A stretch of DNA of 64,000 bases from Marinimicrococcus sp033875255 (GTDB lineage: Bacteria > Pseudomonadota > Alphaproteobacteria > Geminicoccales > Geminicoccaceae), in contig JAWZSN010000001.1 of the NCBI GenBank assembly GCA_033875255.1, positions 186,001 to 250,000 of the forward strand. Reading direction: 5' to 3'. Shown piece after piece: positions 17,151-26,046 of this stretch (position 1 is its first letter; each line of letters opens with the position of its first letter). A model generated the notes under the pieces. It was not told where the DNA came from. It saw nothing but the letters and a program-made list of their open reading frames with translations, and did no database searches. A program made the translations under genes and the position numbers.

Positions 17151-18592
17151 GTGGACCGGCCCTTTATCTCGTACACCGACGGCACCAGCTCCCAGTGGCT
17201 CTTGCCGGCCCAGTGGAGGTTCTTGACCTGCTCGCGTGCCCGCAGATGCGCCTGATGGACCCCTTCGGCCGCTTCCTCCACGTCGATGGTCAGGCAGCGA
17301 CCGTCCTTCACCACCTGGTTGCCGTCGACGAAGACGTCGCGCACGGCGCGCTCGGCAGCGGCGTAGATCAGGCTTTTCAGCGGGTCGCGCATCGGCTTCA
17401 TCGAGGGCAGCTCGAGATCGACCATGACGATGTCGGCCTTGGCGCCGGGGCTCAGCCGGCCGATGTCGCCGCGCTTGAGGATCGAGGCCCCGCCCACGGT
17501 GGCGGCGTCGAAGATGTCGGAGGTCCGCAGGTCGTAGGGATCGCCGCTCATCAGCCGCGAGACATAGAGCGCGGTGCGCATCTCCTCGAGCATGTTGTGC
17601 GGGTAGGTGTCGGTGCCGAGCCCGACCCGCACGCCCTCGCGCAGATAGCGGCCGACGGTCCGCATCGAGATGCCGCGCCGCTGGAAGACGTTGGGGCAGT
17701 GCGCCACTGCCGTCCGGGTCGCCTTGAGCCGAGCCAGGTCGTCGGTGCGCGGCGCGTGCGGCACGCCGTAATCGTCGAGGAAGATGCCGTGGCCGAGGAT
17801 CGTGTCCTCGCCCAGGACCTCCAACGAATCGAGCCACTGCACCGCGGTCATGCCATGGCGGCGCATCAGCTCGTTGAACTCGACCATGCTTTGCGCTGCA
17901 TGGATCTGCATGGTGACGCCGCGCTCGCGGGCCGCCGCCATACTGGCCTTGATCAGCGCCGGCGTGCAGGTGTCGATCTGCGAGGGTGCGACCATGCCGC
18001 CGAACCGGCCCGAGGGATGGGCCAGCGCCTTGTCGACCAGCGCCAGCGCCTCTTCCATGGCCTTGTGGCCGGCCTCGTCGTCCCACTCATACTCGACGAT
18101 GCTGCCGTTGCGGGTGAACCAGCGGGCCGAGCGGTACATCGGCGCTACCACCGGACGGATGCCGCTCTCGTCCAGAATCTCGAACCAGCCCTCGTAGCCC
18201 ACCGAGAGATCGACCAGGGTGGTGACGCCGGAGAGCAGCAGCTCGGCCACCGCGGTCCGGGCGCAGGCCCGGGTGCCCTCCAGGTCGGGCCGGTAGATCG
18301 GCATGAACTCGTAGAGCGAGCTCATGCCCAGAGCCGGGCTGCCCAGCTCGTCGGTCCAGCCCTTGTTGAGGGGCTCGCTCAAGGGGTGGCTGTGGATGTT
18401 GACGAGGCCCGGCATCACCAGCCGGCCGCTGCCGTCGATCACCTTCTCCGCGGTCCCGGCGAAGGCCGGGCCCACATGGGTGACGCGGTTGCCCTCGAAC
18501 GCCACGTCGGCGTCGTTGAGATAGACATGCTTGCCGGCCGCTTCGTCCCAGGCGACGACCCAGCTGGCCTTCCTGATCAGGGTGGTGCTCAA
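17147..18592 (-). CDS. Amidohydrolase, chlorohydrolase/deaminase (TrzA/AtzA/SsnA-like) group
   Basis: About 481 residues. A metal-dependent hydrolase of the amidohydrolase superfamily: VNIHSHP carries the first two metal histidines, IHAAQS the third, then GHGIFL, AHCPNVF and the metal aspartate in GLGTDTYPHNML. This group removes amino, chloro or other groups from heterocycles and related compounds. The start is taken as the TTG at 18592 because GGGAGCGGGAA precedes it; a TTG at 18616 is the alternative. It sits between the binding-protein gene and the two ATPases of the same importer, so its substrate is probably the imported compound (inference). Confidence 0.88.
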   Translation of the reverse strand: MSTTLIRKASWVVAWDEAAGKHVYLNDADVAFEGNRVTHVGPAFAGTAEKVIDGSGRLVMPGLVNIHSHPLSEPLNKGWTDELGSPALGMSSLYEFMPIYRPDLEGTRACARTAVAELLLSGVTTLVDLSVGYEGWFEILDESGIRPVVAPMYRSARWFTRNGSIVEYEWDDEAGHKAMEEALALVDKALAHPSGRFGGMVAPSQIDTCTPALIKASMAAARERGVTMQIHAAQSMVEFNELMRRHGMTAVQWLDSLEVLGEDTILGHGIFLDDYGVPHAPRTDDLARLKATRTAVAHCPNVFQRRGISMRTVGRYLREGVRVGLGTDTYPHNMLEEMRTALYVSRLMSGDPYDLRTSDIFDAATVGGASILKRGDIGRLSPGAKADIVMVDLELPSMKPMRDPLKSLIYAAAERAVRDVFVDGNQVVKDGRCLTIDVEEAAEGVHQAHLRAREQVKNLHWAGKSHWELVPSVYEIKGRST

Positions 18593-18658
18593 TTCCCGCT
18601 CCCAAAGAGACAGCAAACCCGGCCGCCGCCCCGGCCAGGGGCGGCGGCGCCGCTCGTC

Positions 18659-20263
18659 CTACTGGAACTTGATGTCCAAGCCCTTGTAGAGCCCGCAGCC
18701 ATAGATGTTGTGGGGCTTCACGGGCGCCAGCTTCTTGGTCTGCACGAGCTTCATCGGCTCGTGGTAGAGCGGGATCCACACGGCCGCCTGGTGCACCTTC
18801 TCGAGCACCTTGCCATAGGCCTCGGCCCGGGTCTCGGGATCCAGCGCCGCCTTGCCGCGATCGAGCAGCTCGTCGGTCGCCGGATCCTTCCAGTTCATGC
18901 GGTTGGGGGTGGGGGTGTTGCTCGAGCGGAAGTAGAGATTGAGCGCGTCGCCGGCCGAGATGTAGGGATAGCTCATCCCGAACAGGTCGAACTCCTGGGT
19001 CGCCATCTTGCCCCAGGCGATGGTGGCGTCGAAGGCCTGGATGTCCAGATCGACACCGACCTTGCGGAGATCGCCCTGGATGGCCTCCATCAGCTTTTGC
19101 CAGGTGGAGCCGGCGAAGCTGTAGGCCACTGGCGACAGCTTCTTGCCGTTCTTGTAGCGGAACCCGTCGGATTCCATCTTCCAGCCGGCATCGTCGAGCA
19201 GCTTGCCCGCCTTCTCGACGTCGGTGCGGATGAGCTTGTCGTCGAGCTCCCTGTTCCAGTCGAGGGCGGCCTGGCTGATATAGCTGTGGGCCGGCTCGAC
19301 CTCGCCGAAATGCACGTTCTGGGCGATGGCGTCCTGGTCGACCGCCAGCACCATGGCCTGGCGGACGGCCTCCTCGCTCACCATCTCGCGGTCGATCTTG
19401 AAGCCGGCGAAGTAGGTCCAAAAGGCCGCGTCCGACTGGCTGACGAGCAGCTGCGGGTTGGCGCGCAGCGTGTTCAGCGTGCTGTAGGGGACGTACTGGG
19501 TGATCTCGGACTGGCCGGTGGCCACCGCCGCCATCCGGGTGTTCTCCTCCGGCACGATCTTCCAGACGATCTCCTCGACCTGGGCCGGGCCGGTGTTCTC
19601 GTAGATCGGCGGGCCCCAGTTGTAGTCGGGATTGCGCGCGAGCTTGAGATCGTTCCTGGGGCGCCACTCGACCCAGCAGTAGGGGCCGGTGCCGTTGAAG
19701 CCCTTGACGCCGAAGTCGCCGCCCAGCTTCTCCACCGTCGCCTGGTCGATGACCACGGCGAAGCTCTGGGTGAGCTGGTAGAGCAGCTCGCTGAACGGCG
19801 CCTTGAGACGGTATTCCACGGTGCTGTCGTCGAGGGCGACGATGTCCTCGACCTCGCCCGCGCGCCAGGCGACCGGCGACTTGGTGGCGGGATCGATCCA
19901 GCGCTTGAGCGAATAGACGACGTCGGCGGCCGTCATCTTCTTGCCGTCGCAGAACTTCACGCCGTCCTTGAGGTGGAAGGTGTAGGTCTTGCCGTCGTCG
20001 GACACCTCCCAGCGCTCGGCCAGGCCCGGCTTCACGGTCTGCATGTCGTAGTCGAGGCTGACCAGCGTGTCGGCCACCATGAAGAGCACCTCGGAGGCCG
20101 CGCGGGCCGTCGAGCGGTGCGGGTCGTAGCGGTCGCTGTCGACCTCGCGCACGACCGTGATGGACTGGGCCAGCGCCGGGGCCGCGACGAGGCCCGCGGC
20201 GGCGAGGCACACGCCGCCCGCAAGCAGGCGGCGGGCCGTGGCCTTGAGTGCTGTTGTCGCCAT
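18659..20263 (-). CDS. ABC transporter periplasmic substrate-binding protein, family 5 (peptide/nickel/opine type)
   Basis: 534 residues, normal length for the DppA/OppA group. Signal peptide over residues 1-33 ending APALAQ. The mature protein shows family 5 landmarks: LAERWEVSDDGKTYTFHLKDGVKFCDGKKMTAADVVYS-type region around residues 90-130 and the later blocks around GKMATQEFDLFGMSYPY. GGGAGG lies 11 bases upstream of the ATG. It delivers its ligand to the two permeases encoded just upstream. The ligand is not deducible; family members bind peptides, glutathione, opines, nickel complexes and sugars. Confidence 0.92.
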   Translation of the reverse strand: MATTALKATARRLLAGGVCLAAAGLVAAPALAQSITVVREVDSDRYDPHRSTARAASEVLFMVADTLVSLDYDMQTVKPGLAERWEVSDDGKTYTFHLKDGVKFCDGKKMTAADVVYSLKRWIDPATKSPVAWRAGEVEDIVALDDSTVEYRLKAPFSELLYQLTQSFAVVIDQATVEKLGGDFGVKGFNGTGPYCWVEWRPRNDLKLARNPDYNWGPPIYENTGPAQVEEIVWKIVPEENTRMAAVATGQSEITQYVPYSTLNTLRANPQLLVSQSDAAFWTYFAGFKIDREMVSEEAVRQAMVLAVDQDAIAQNVHFGEVEPAHSYISQAALDWNRELDDKLIRTDVEKAGKLLDDAGWKMESDGFRYKNGKKLSPVAYSFAGSTWQKLMEAIQGDLRKVGVDLDIQAFDATIAWGKMATQEFDLFGMSYPYISAGDALNLYFRSSNTPTPNRMNWKDPATDELLDRGKAALDPETRAEAYGKVLEKVHQAAVWIPLYHEPMKLVQTKKLAPVKPHNIYGCGLYKGLDIKFQ

Positions 20264-20289
20264 TGTTCCGAAAACCTCCCTTTTGCGGT

Positions 20290-21162
20290 TCAGCGGCGCA
20301 GACGCGGGTCGAGAACGTCGCGCAGCGCGTCTCCCACCATGTTGGCGCACAGGACGATCAGGAAGATGGTCAGGCTCGGGATCGTCGCGACGTGCGGGGC
20401 GAAGAACAGGAAGTCCCGGCCCTGCGCCGCCATCATCCCGAGCTCGGCGCTGGGCGGTTTGGCGCCCAGGCCCAAAAAGCTCAGCGCCGCGCCGATCAGG
20501 ATCACCTGGCCGAAGCGCAGCGTGAGGAACACGAAGACCGAGGAGATGCAGTTGAGGGCGAGGTAGCGGCGGATCAGCGTCGCATCGGACAGCCCGATGG
20601 CGCGGCCCGCCTCCATGAAGTCCTGGCCCATCACCACCACCGCGGCGCTGCGGGTGACACGGGCCACGTCGGGAATGGTGGCGATCGCCAGGGCGATGAT
20701 GATGGCAGTGACGCCGGTGCCGAAGATGGCCGCCACGGCCAGGCCCAAAAGGATCGCCGGGAAGGACAGCAGCACGTCGACCACGCGCATGATGAAGGGG
20801 TCGATGCGCCGGTAGAAGGCCGAGAGCATGCCCACCACCATGCCGATGCCGCCGCCGATGGCCACGCTCAAGAGGCCCATGAGCAGGGTCAGGCGCGAGC
20901 CGTAGAGCAGGCGGCTCAGGATGTCGCGTCCCTGGCCGTCGGTGCCGAACGGGAAGGCCCACTGGCCGGCCTCGTTCCACACCGGCGGCAGCAAGGGCTG
21001 GCGGGTCGTGGCGAACGGGTCGTGGGGCGCCAGCCACGGCGCCAGCAGGGCCGCCACCACGATCACGGCGAGGACGGCCAGCGCCACCAGCGCCGCGCCG
21101 TCGCGGAACAGCCGCCGGAACGCCGAGCGGCGCTGCGGCACGTCCTCGATGGTTGCGTTCAT
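20290..21162 (-). CDS. ABC transporter permease, DppC/OppC type
   Basis: 290 residues with about six membrane helices and the N-terminal leader region of the DppC group. The coupling-helix (EAA) motif is seen in EAGRAIGLSDATLIRRYLALN near residue 190. A GTG nine bases further upstream (21171) overlaps the stop codon of the preceding permease gene as GTGA and could be the true start; the ATG is given here. Forms a heterodimeric pore with the DppB-type permease. Confidence 0.92.
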   Translation of the reverse strand: MNATIEDVPQRRSAFRRLFRDGAALVALAVLAVIVVAALLAPWLAPHDPFATTRQPLLPPVWNEAGQWAFPFGTDGQGRDILSRLLYGSRLTLLMGLLSVAIGGGIGMVVGMLSAFYRRIDPFIMRVVDVLLSFPAILLGLAVAAIFGTGVTAIIIALAIATIPDVARVTRSAAVVVMGQDFMEAGRAIGLSDATLIRRYLALNCISSVFVFLTLRFGQVILIGAALSFLGLGAKPPSAELGMMAAQGRDFLFFAPHVATIPSLTIFLIVLCANMVGDALRDVLDPRLRR

Positions 21163-21167
21163 GCTGC

Positions 21168-22109
21168 TCACGATCGCTGCACCCGCGGGTCGAGGACGGC
21201 GTAGAGCACGTCGACGATCAGGTTGATGATGATGAAGGCCAGGGCCAGCACCATGATGGCCCCCTGGGCCAGCGGAAAGTCGCTCGAGAGAATGGCGCCC
21301 ACCGCCAGCCGGCCCACGCCCGGCCAGGAGTAGATGCTCTCGGTGACCACGGCGCCGCCCAGGAGGTACCCCGCCTGGAGCCCGACCAGGGTCACCACCG
21401 GGATCAGCGCGTTCCTGAGCGCGTGCTTCAAGACCACGGTCTTCTCGCGCAGGCCCTTGGCGCGGGCAGTCCGCACATGGTCGGCGCGCAGCACCTCGAG
21501 CACCGCGGTGCGGGTCATGCGTGCCACCGGCCCGATGAAGATGAGGCCCAGCGAGACCGCCGGCAGGATGATGTGGCGCAGCCCGTCGATGCTCCACAGC
21601 GGCCCGCCGCGGCCGATGAACGGCAGCATCTGCCAGACGAAGCCGAAATACTGCATCAGCAGCAGGCCGATGAAGAAGATCGGCATCGACACGCCGGCCA
21701 CCGAGAAGGCCATGATGACGCGGTCGAGCAGGCCGCCCTGGCGCACCGCGGCGAGCGTGCCCATGCCGATCCCCAGCGGCACCGACCAGACGAGGCAGGC
21801 CACCATCAGCTCGATGGTGGGCCCCACCGCCGCGGCCAGCTCCTCGATGACCGAGGTGTTGCTGATCAGCGAGTGGCCCAGATCGCCCTGCAGCACCCGC
21901 ACGAGATAGAGGAAGAACTGGACGATCACCGGCTTGTCGAGACCGAGCTCGCGGCGGATCTCCTCGATCACCGCCGGCGGCGCCATGGGCCCGGCGATGA
22001 CCGTGGCGGGATCGCCGGGCACCAGCTGCAGAAGCATGAAGCCCAGCAGGAGGACGCCGAAGAGCACGGGGACCGCCAGCAGCAGGCGGTAGAGGACGTG
22101 CTGCGCCAT
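21168..22109 (-). CDS. ABC transporter permease, DppB/OppB type
   Basis: 313 residues with six membrane helices, normal for DppB. The start MAQHVLYRLLLAVPVLFGV and the phrase LVPGDPAT are typical, and the coupling motif appears as ARAKGLREKTVVLKHALRNA near residue 238. It begins 8 bases after the stop of the YtcJ-like amidohydrolase, so the hydrolase and importer are one transcript. Confidence 0.93.
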   Translation of the reverse strand: MAQHVLYRLLLAVPVLFGVLLLGFMLLQLVPGDPATVIAGPMAPPAVIEEIRRELGLDKPVIVQFFLYLVRVLQGDLGHSLISNTSVIEELAAAVGPTIELMVACLVWSVPLGIGMGTLAAVRQGGLLDRVIMAFSVAGVSMPIFFIGLLLMQYFGFVWQMLPFIGRGGPLWSIDGLRHIILPAVSLGLIFIGPVARMTRTAVLEVLRADHVRTARAKGLREKTVVLKHALRNALIPVVTLVGLQAGYLLGGAVVTESIYSWPGVGRLAVGAILSSDFPLAQGAIMVLALAFIIINLIVDVLYAVLDPRVQRS

Positions 22110-22117
22110 GGGGGACC

Positions 22118-23743
22118 TCAGGCCTCGCCGTGGCGGTCGTAGGCGACGCTGCCGCCCAGGATCGCCAGGTCGCAGCGGGTCTCGAGGATGGTCTCCGGCT
22201 CGCCGGCCAGCATGTCGCGCGAGAACACCGCGATGTCGGCGAGCTGGCCCGGCACCAGCCTGCCCTTACGGTCCTCGCAATGGCTGACGAAGGCACCGCT
22301 CAGCGTGTAGGCGGAGAGGGCCTCGGCCAGCTCCAGCCGCTCCTCGCCGCCAATCACCGCACCGCCGGCGCTGCGCCGGGTGACCATGGTGTAGAGATTG
22401 GGGAAGGGGTCGACGTCGCAGACCGGCGCGTCGGTGCTGGCTGCCGCCACCATCCCCATGCTCTGCCAGCGTCGCATCGGGTAGGAGGCGCCCGAGCGCT
22501 CCTCGCCCACGACCTTGAGGTAGAGATCCCCGAAGTCCCAGATGAAGACCGGCTGCGGCACGGGCTCGATGCCCAGCGCCTTCATGCGCGCCATCTGCCC
22601 GTCGCTGAGAAAGCCGCAATGCTCGATGCGGTGGCGCCTTCCGGGTGCCGGGTGGGCCGCCAGCGCCTTCTCGTAGGCGCGCAGCACCTGCTCGATGGCC
22701 ACATCGCCGATGGCATGGATGGCGAGCTGATAGCCCTTCGCGTGATAATCCATCACATGGGCGTCGACCTGCTCGTCGGTCAGGCAGAGAATGCCGCGAT
22801 TGTCCGGATCGCCCAGATAGGGCTCGCTCATGGCGGCGGTCTTGCCGCCGGCGCTGCCGTCGGTGAAGATCTTGACGCAGCCCACCATGAGCATGTCGTC
22901 GCCGGCGCCGCTCACCAGCCCGGCCTCGTAGGCCTGCTCGACGATGCCGCCCTCGCCGCCCAGCAGGCACTGGTAGGTCCGCACCGGCAGGCGGCCGCTG
23001 CGCCGCGCCTCGTTATAGGCGCGGATCTCGCGAAAGCCCGCGCGCATGCCCACCGCCGCGTCCATGACGCTGGTCACACCCAGCGACAGGCAGTAGCGGC
23101 CGGCCCGCTCGATGGCGGCCACCAGCTCCTCGTCGCTGGGCTCGGGCAGCACCGCCTTGACGGCGTCCCGGCCGTGCTCGGCGAGCAGGCCCGTGAGCCT
23201 GCCGTCGCGGCGCTCGATCAGGCCGCCCGGCGGCGAGAGGGTGTTCTCGTCGATCCCCGCGAGCTCGAGGGCCTTGCTGTTGGCCACGGCGACATGGCCG
23301 CAGGTGCGCACGAGATAGACCGGGTTGTCGGGAGCCACGGCATCGAGCTCCTCGCGCAGCGGATGGCGGCCCACGTCGAGCCTGGAGTGGTCGTAGCCGC
23401 GGCCCATGAGCCACTGGCCGGGCCCGGCCGTGGCCGCTGCCTCGCGGAACTTGCCGAGCAGGATCTCGAGCGTGGGAGCGGCGGCCGGCCGGGCGTCGAT
23501 GTCGGCCATGGCGAGGCCGAGCGGCAGAAGGTGGAGATGAGCGTCGTTGAGGCCGGGCGTGGCGAGCCGGCCCTCAAGGTCAATGACCTTCGTGGCGGGC
23601 CCGATCAGCGGCTCGATCTCGGCATTGCTGCCGGTCGCCAGAACACGGCCGGCCCAGACCGCGACGGCCTCGACCGAGCCTTCCTGGAGGCCGCACCAGA
23701 CCCTGCCGTTGCGCAGGACAAGTTCCGCTGTTGGCAGCCCCAT
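22118..23743 (-). CDS. Amidohydrolase family protein, YtcJ-like
   Basis: 541 residues, the usual size of the YtcJ/AmdS-like group of metal-dependent amidohydrolases. LNDAHLHL holds the HxH metal pair; other conserved blocks are GYDHSRLD, KIFTDGSAGGKTAAM (metal-bridging region), AIHAIGD, HRIEHCG and STDAPVCDVDPF. GGGGAGG lies 7 bases before the ATG, the strongest ribosome site of the operon. It is the first gene of the seven-gene importer operon; a perfect 8-base-arm palindrome lies 52-73 bases upstream. Substrate unknown; relatives act on N-substituted formamides and similar compounds. Confidence 0.9.
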   Translation of the reverse strand: MGLPTAELVLRNGRVWCGLQEGSVEAVAVWAGRVLATGSNAEIEPLIGPATKVIDLEGRLATPGLNDAHLHLLPLGLAMADIDARPAAAPTLEILLGKFREAAATAGPGQWLMGRGYDHSRLDVGRHPLREELDAVAPDNPVYLVRTCGHVAVANSKALELAGIDENTLSPPGGLIERRDGRLTGLLAEHGRDAVKAVLPEPSDEELVAAIERAGRYCLSLGVTSVMDAAVGMRAGFREIRAYNEARRSGRLPVRTYQCLLGGEGGIVEQAYEAGLVSGAGDDMLMVGCVKIFTDGSAGGKTAAMSEPYLGDPDNRGILCLTDEQVDAHVMDYHAKGYQLAIHAIGDVAIEQVLRAYEKALAAHPAPGRRHRIEHCGFLSDGQMARMKALGIEPVPQPVFIWDFGDLYLKVVGEERSGASYPMRRWQSMGMVAAASTDAPVCDVDPFPNLYTMVTRRSAGGAVIGGEERLELAEALSAYTLSGAFVSHCEDRKGRLVPGQLADIAVFSRDMLAGEPETILETRCDLAILGGSVAYDRHGEA

Positions 23744-23794
23744 GAAGGCACCTCCCCCTCTGCCGTCGAGTCATCGCCCGTTTCACGCTGCGGC

Positions 23795-23816
23795 AATGTG
23801 TCTGTGCGGACACATT
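23795..23816. promoter_or_regulatory. Operator-like palindrome upstream of the amidohydrolase/ABC operon
   Basis: Perfect inverted repeat AATGTGTC - 6 bases - GACACATT, about 52 bases upstream of the first ATG of the operon on the minus strand. A TTGCCG that could be the -35 box overlaps its edge. The form resembles operators of GntR- or LysR-type regulators, but no regulator gene for this operon is in the window. Confidence 0.45.
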
Positions 23817-23903
23817 TTCGCAAGCCCCTCTTGCGCGTTGCGCGGGGGGAACGGAGGGGGCCGAAGGGCGGTTCATGAAGGCCCTCGAACCGGAGAGACC
23901 GCC

Positions 23904-24266
23904 TTGCGCAATCCGATGATGAGCTTCTGGCTGAGCGCCGCCAACAGCTGGGCTTCCGCCGGCCGCGCCTTCTGGGTCGCGCAGATGCAGCGCCAGCAGG
24001 CCGCCACGCTCAAGGAGATGACGCGCCAGACCGTTCGTTTGCGGGAATCCGTCCTGCTGCCCGGCAATGGCCGCGGGCGCGCGGGCGCCCGGGCGGGCCG
24101 CGCTGAAGGTCGGTCGAGCAGCGCTGCTGCAGGAGGCGGTGCGCCAGGAGGACGCCCCGGAAGGCCGCGCCCGCGAAGGCTTCGGCAGTCCGGGTCGCGC
24201 CTTCCTGCGGCTCAGCGCATCAGGCCGGCGAGACGCGGCAGCCAGAGCGAGAGGATGGGCAGGTAG
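23904..24266 (+). CDS. Possible small protein or degraded gene
   Basis: The 468-base gap between two minus-strand operons holds, on the plus strand, a frame beginning with TTG (or ATG at 23916) after GGAGAG. Its first 50 residues are protein-like and amphipathic, with blocks such as MMSFWLSAANSWA and QRQQAATLKEMTRQ that recall short phasin-like or hypothetical alphaproteobacterial proteins. After about residue 52 the frame turns into low-complexity Gly/Arg/Ala, and another frame looks more coherent (LQEAVRQEDAPEG), hinting at a frameshift or a decayed gene. The frame also overlaps the end of dctM. No function can be given. Confidence 0.3.
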   Translation: MRNPMMSFWLSAANSWASAGRAFWVAQMQRQQAATLKEMTRQTVRLRESVLLPGNGRGRAGARAGRAEGRSSSAAAGGGAPGGRPGRPRPRRLRQSGSRLPAAQRIRPARRGSQSERMGR

Positions 24267-25495
24267 GTGATCAGCGCCAGCGCCACCAGCTTCACCGCGT
24301 AGAACGGCAGCAAGGCCCGGGTGACGGCGCCCACGCTCTGCTTCGAGACCGTGGCGATGACGAAGAGATTGGTGCCGATCGGCGGCGTGTTGAGGCCGAT
24401 CATCAGGTTCACGATCACGACGATGGAGAAGTGGATCGGGTCGACGCCGAACTGGACGGCCGCCGGCTGGAGGATCGGCACGAAGATGAGGATGGCCGGC
24501 ACGGTGTCGACGAAGGAGCCGACGACCAGCAAGAAGACGTTCACGATCAGCAAGAAGACGATCTTGTTGTCGGCGATCGCCATGAAGAGGTCGCGGGCCG
24601 CGTTGGGCACGTTCTCGATGGCGAGGAACCAGGCGAACAGGCTCGACGTGGCGACCACCAGCATCACCGTGGCGGTGGTGACCGCGCTCTCGTGCAGGAT
24701 CTCGGCGAGCTCCTTGAGCCGGATGCTGCGATAGAGCACCATGGTCACCAGGAGCGTGTAGCCGACCAGCACGGCTGCAGCCTCGGTGGCGGTGAAGAGC
24801 CCGCCGCGCACGCCGCCCACGACGATCAGCGGCGCCAGCAGCACCGGCACGGCGTCGATGGTGGCGCGCAGCGCGCCAGGGCCGCCGGGCTCCGGCACGC
24901 GCAGCGGCATGTCGCGGCAGGCCCAGCGCACATAGGCCATCAGGCACAGCGCGATGAGCAGCGCCGGAACGATGCCGGCCATGAACATGGCACCGATGGA
25001 GAGCTTGGTGGGGATCGCGTAGATCACCATGACCAGGCTCGGCGGCATGATCGGCGCCATGATGGCGGCCGATGTGGTGAGGGCGGCGGCGAAATCGACC
25101 CGGTAGCCCCGCTCGCGCATCGTCGGCACCATGACGGCGCCCAGCGCCGCGGTGTCGGCGGTGGCCGAGCCGGAGACCCCGGCCATCATCAGATTCGCCA
25201 GCACGTTCACCTGGGCGAGCCCGCCGCGAATGCGCCCGACGACGAGGTCGGCGAAGATCACGAGCCGCTCGATGATCCCGCCGCGCACCAGGACGTTGCC
25301 GGCCAGGATGAACAGCGGCAGGGCCAGCAGCGGGTAGCTGTTCATGCCGGCGAAGATCCGCTGGGCGGCGACGGTCGCGTTGCCCAGGCCGGTCATCAGC
25401 AGGCCGGCCGCGGCGGCGACGCCCACGGCGAAGGCGATGGGAGCGCCGGCCGCGAACAGGAAGGCCAGCAGGAACGCAAGGAACAATGCGGTCAT
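24212..25495 (-). CDS. dctM: TRAP transporter large permease (DctM)
   Basis: 427 residues, about twelve membrane helices; the ion-coupled translocating subunit of a tripartite transporter. Typical blocks are LPLFILAGN, GGLAQVNVLANLMMAGVSGSATADTAALG near residue 95 and IGLNTPPIGTNLFV near residue 357. Its ATG overlaps the dctQ stop codon by four bases and AAGGGA precedes it. Last gene of the rraA-dctPQM operon. Confidence 0.95.
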   Translation of the reverse strand: MTALFLAFLLAFLFAAGAPIAFAVGVAAAAGLLMTGLGNATVAAQRIFAGMNSYPLLALPLFILAGNVLVRGGIIERLVIFADLVVGRIRGGLAQVNVLANLMMAGVSGSATADTAALGAVMVPTMRERGYRVDFAAALTTSAAIMAPIMPPSLVMVIYAIPTKLSIGAMFMAGIVPALLIALCLMAYVRWACRDMPLRVPEPGGPGALRATIDAVPVLLAPLIVVGGVRGGLFTATEAAAVLVGYTLLVTMVLYRSIRLKELAEILHESAVTTATVMLVVATSSLFAWFLAIENVPNAARDLFMAIADNKIVFLLIVNVFLLVVGSFVDTVPAILIFVPILQPAAVQFGVDPIHFSIVVIVNLMIGLNTPPIGTNLFVIATVSKQSVGAVTRALLPFYAVKLVALALITYLPILSLWLPRLAGLMR

Positions 25496-26046
25496 CGGGA
25501 TCCCTTGCGGGTCGGGCTGCGCAGCCTGGCGATCTCCTGGGCCAGCCCCCATGCCAGGGCGGCGAGCATCGCAAGGCAGCTCAGGGGAACGATCAGGTAG
25601 ACCATGCCCATGGGAAGGCGGAGCGCGGTGGAGGGCTGGTTCCAGGTCGCCGCCGCGAGCCGGAGCCCGCCCCAGCCGGCATAGGCGACGAAGCCCGCGG
25701 TCAGGAGCAGGGCCGCGAGGCGGACCGCGATCGCCAGCGGGTGCGGCGAGCGGTTGAGGGGCAGATCAAGGCGGATGTGGCGGTCCAGCTCGAAGGCGCG
25801 AAAGCCGCCCAGCAGCGAGATCGCCACGAGGAGGAACTGCGCCAGCTCCTCGGGCCAGGGCAGGGCGGCATGGAACACGTAGCGCATGATCACCTGGGCG
25901 ATCAGCACCACGACGATCACGCCCAGGCCCAGGATCAGCGCCGCATCGACCGCCCGCCGGACGGCGCGGCCGCCGCCGCCGGGCAGCACAAGGCGGCCCG
26001 CAGACTCGAGGTCTGCGGGCGCGCCGGCGGAGCGGGGCTCGCTCAC
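25492..26046 (-). CDS. dctQ: TRAP transporter small permease (DctQ)
   Basis: 184 residues from a GTG start that overlaps the dctP stop codon as GTGA. Four membrane helices (about 27-48, 60-80, 97-118, 143-166). The motif PWPEELAQFLLVAISLLGGFRAFELDRHIRLD is the DctQ family core. Upstream in-frame sequence lies inside dctP in another frame and can be discarded. Acts with DctM in the inner membrane. Confidence 0.9.
   Translation of the reverse strand: MSEPRSAGAPADLESAGRLVLPGGGGRAVRRAVDAALILGLGVIVVVLIAQVIMRYVFHAALPWPEELAQFLLVAISLLGGFRAFELDRHIRLDLPLNRSPHPLAIAVRLAALLLTAGFVAYAGWGGLRLAAATWNQPSTALRLPMGMVYLIVPLSCLAMLAALAWGLAQEIARLRSPTRKGSR

Noticed and set aside
17195..20566. 1123-residue open frame on the plus strand
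   Set aside because: Antisense to the amidohydrolase and binding-protein genes, which have clear motifs and signal peptides; the long frame is a GC-bias artefact.
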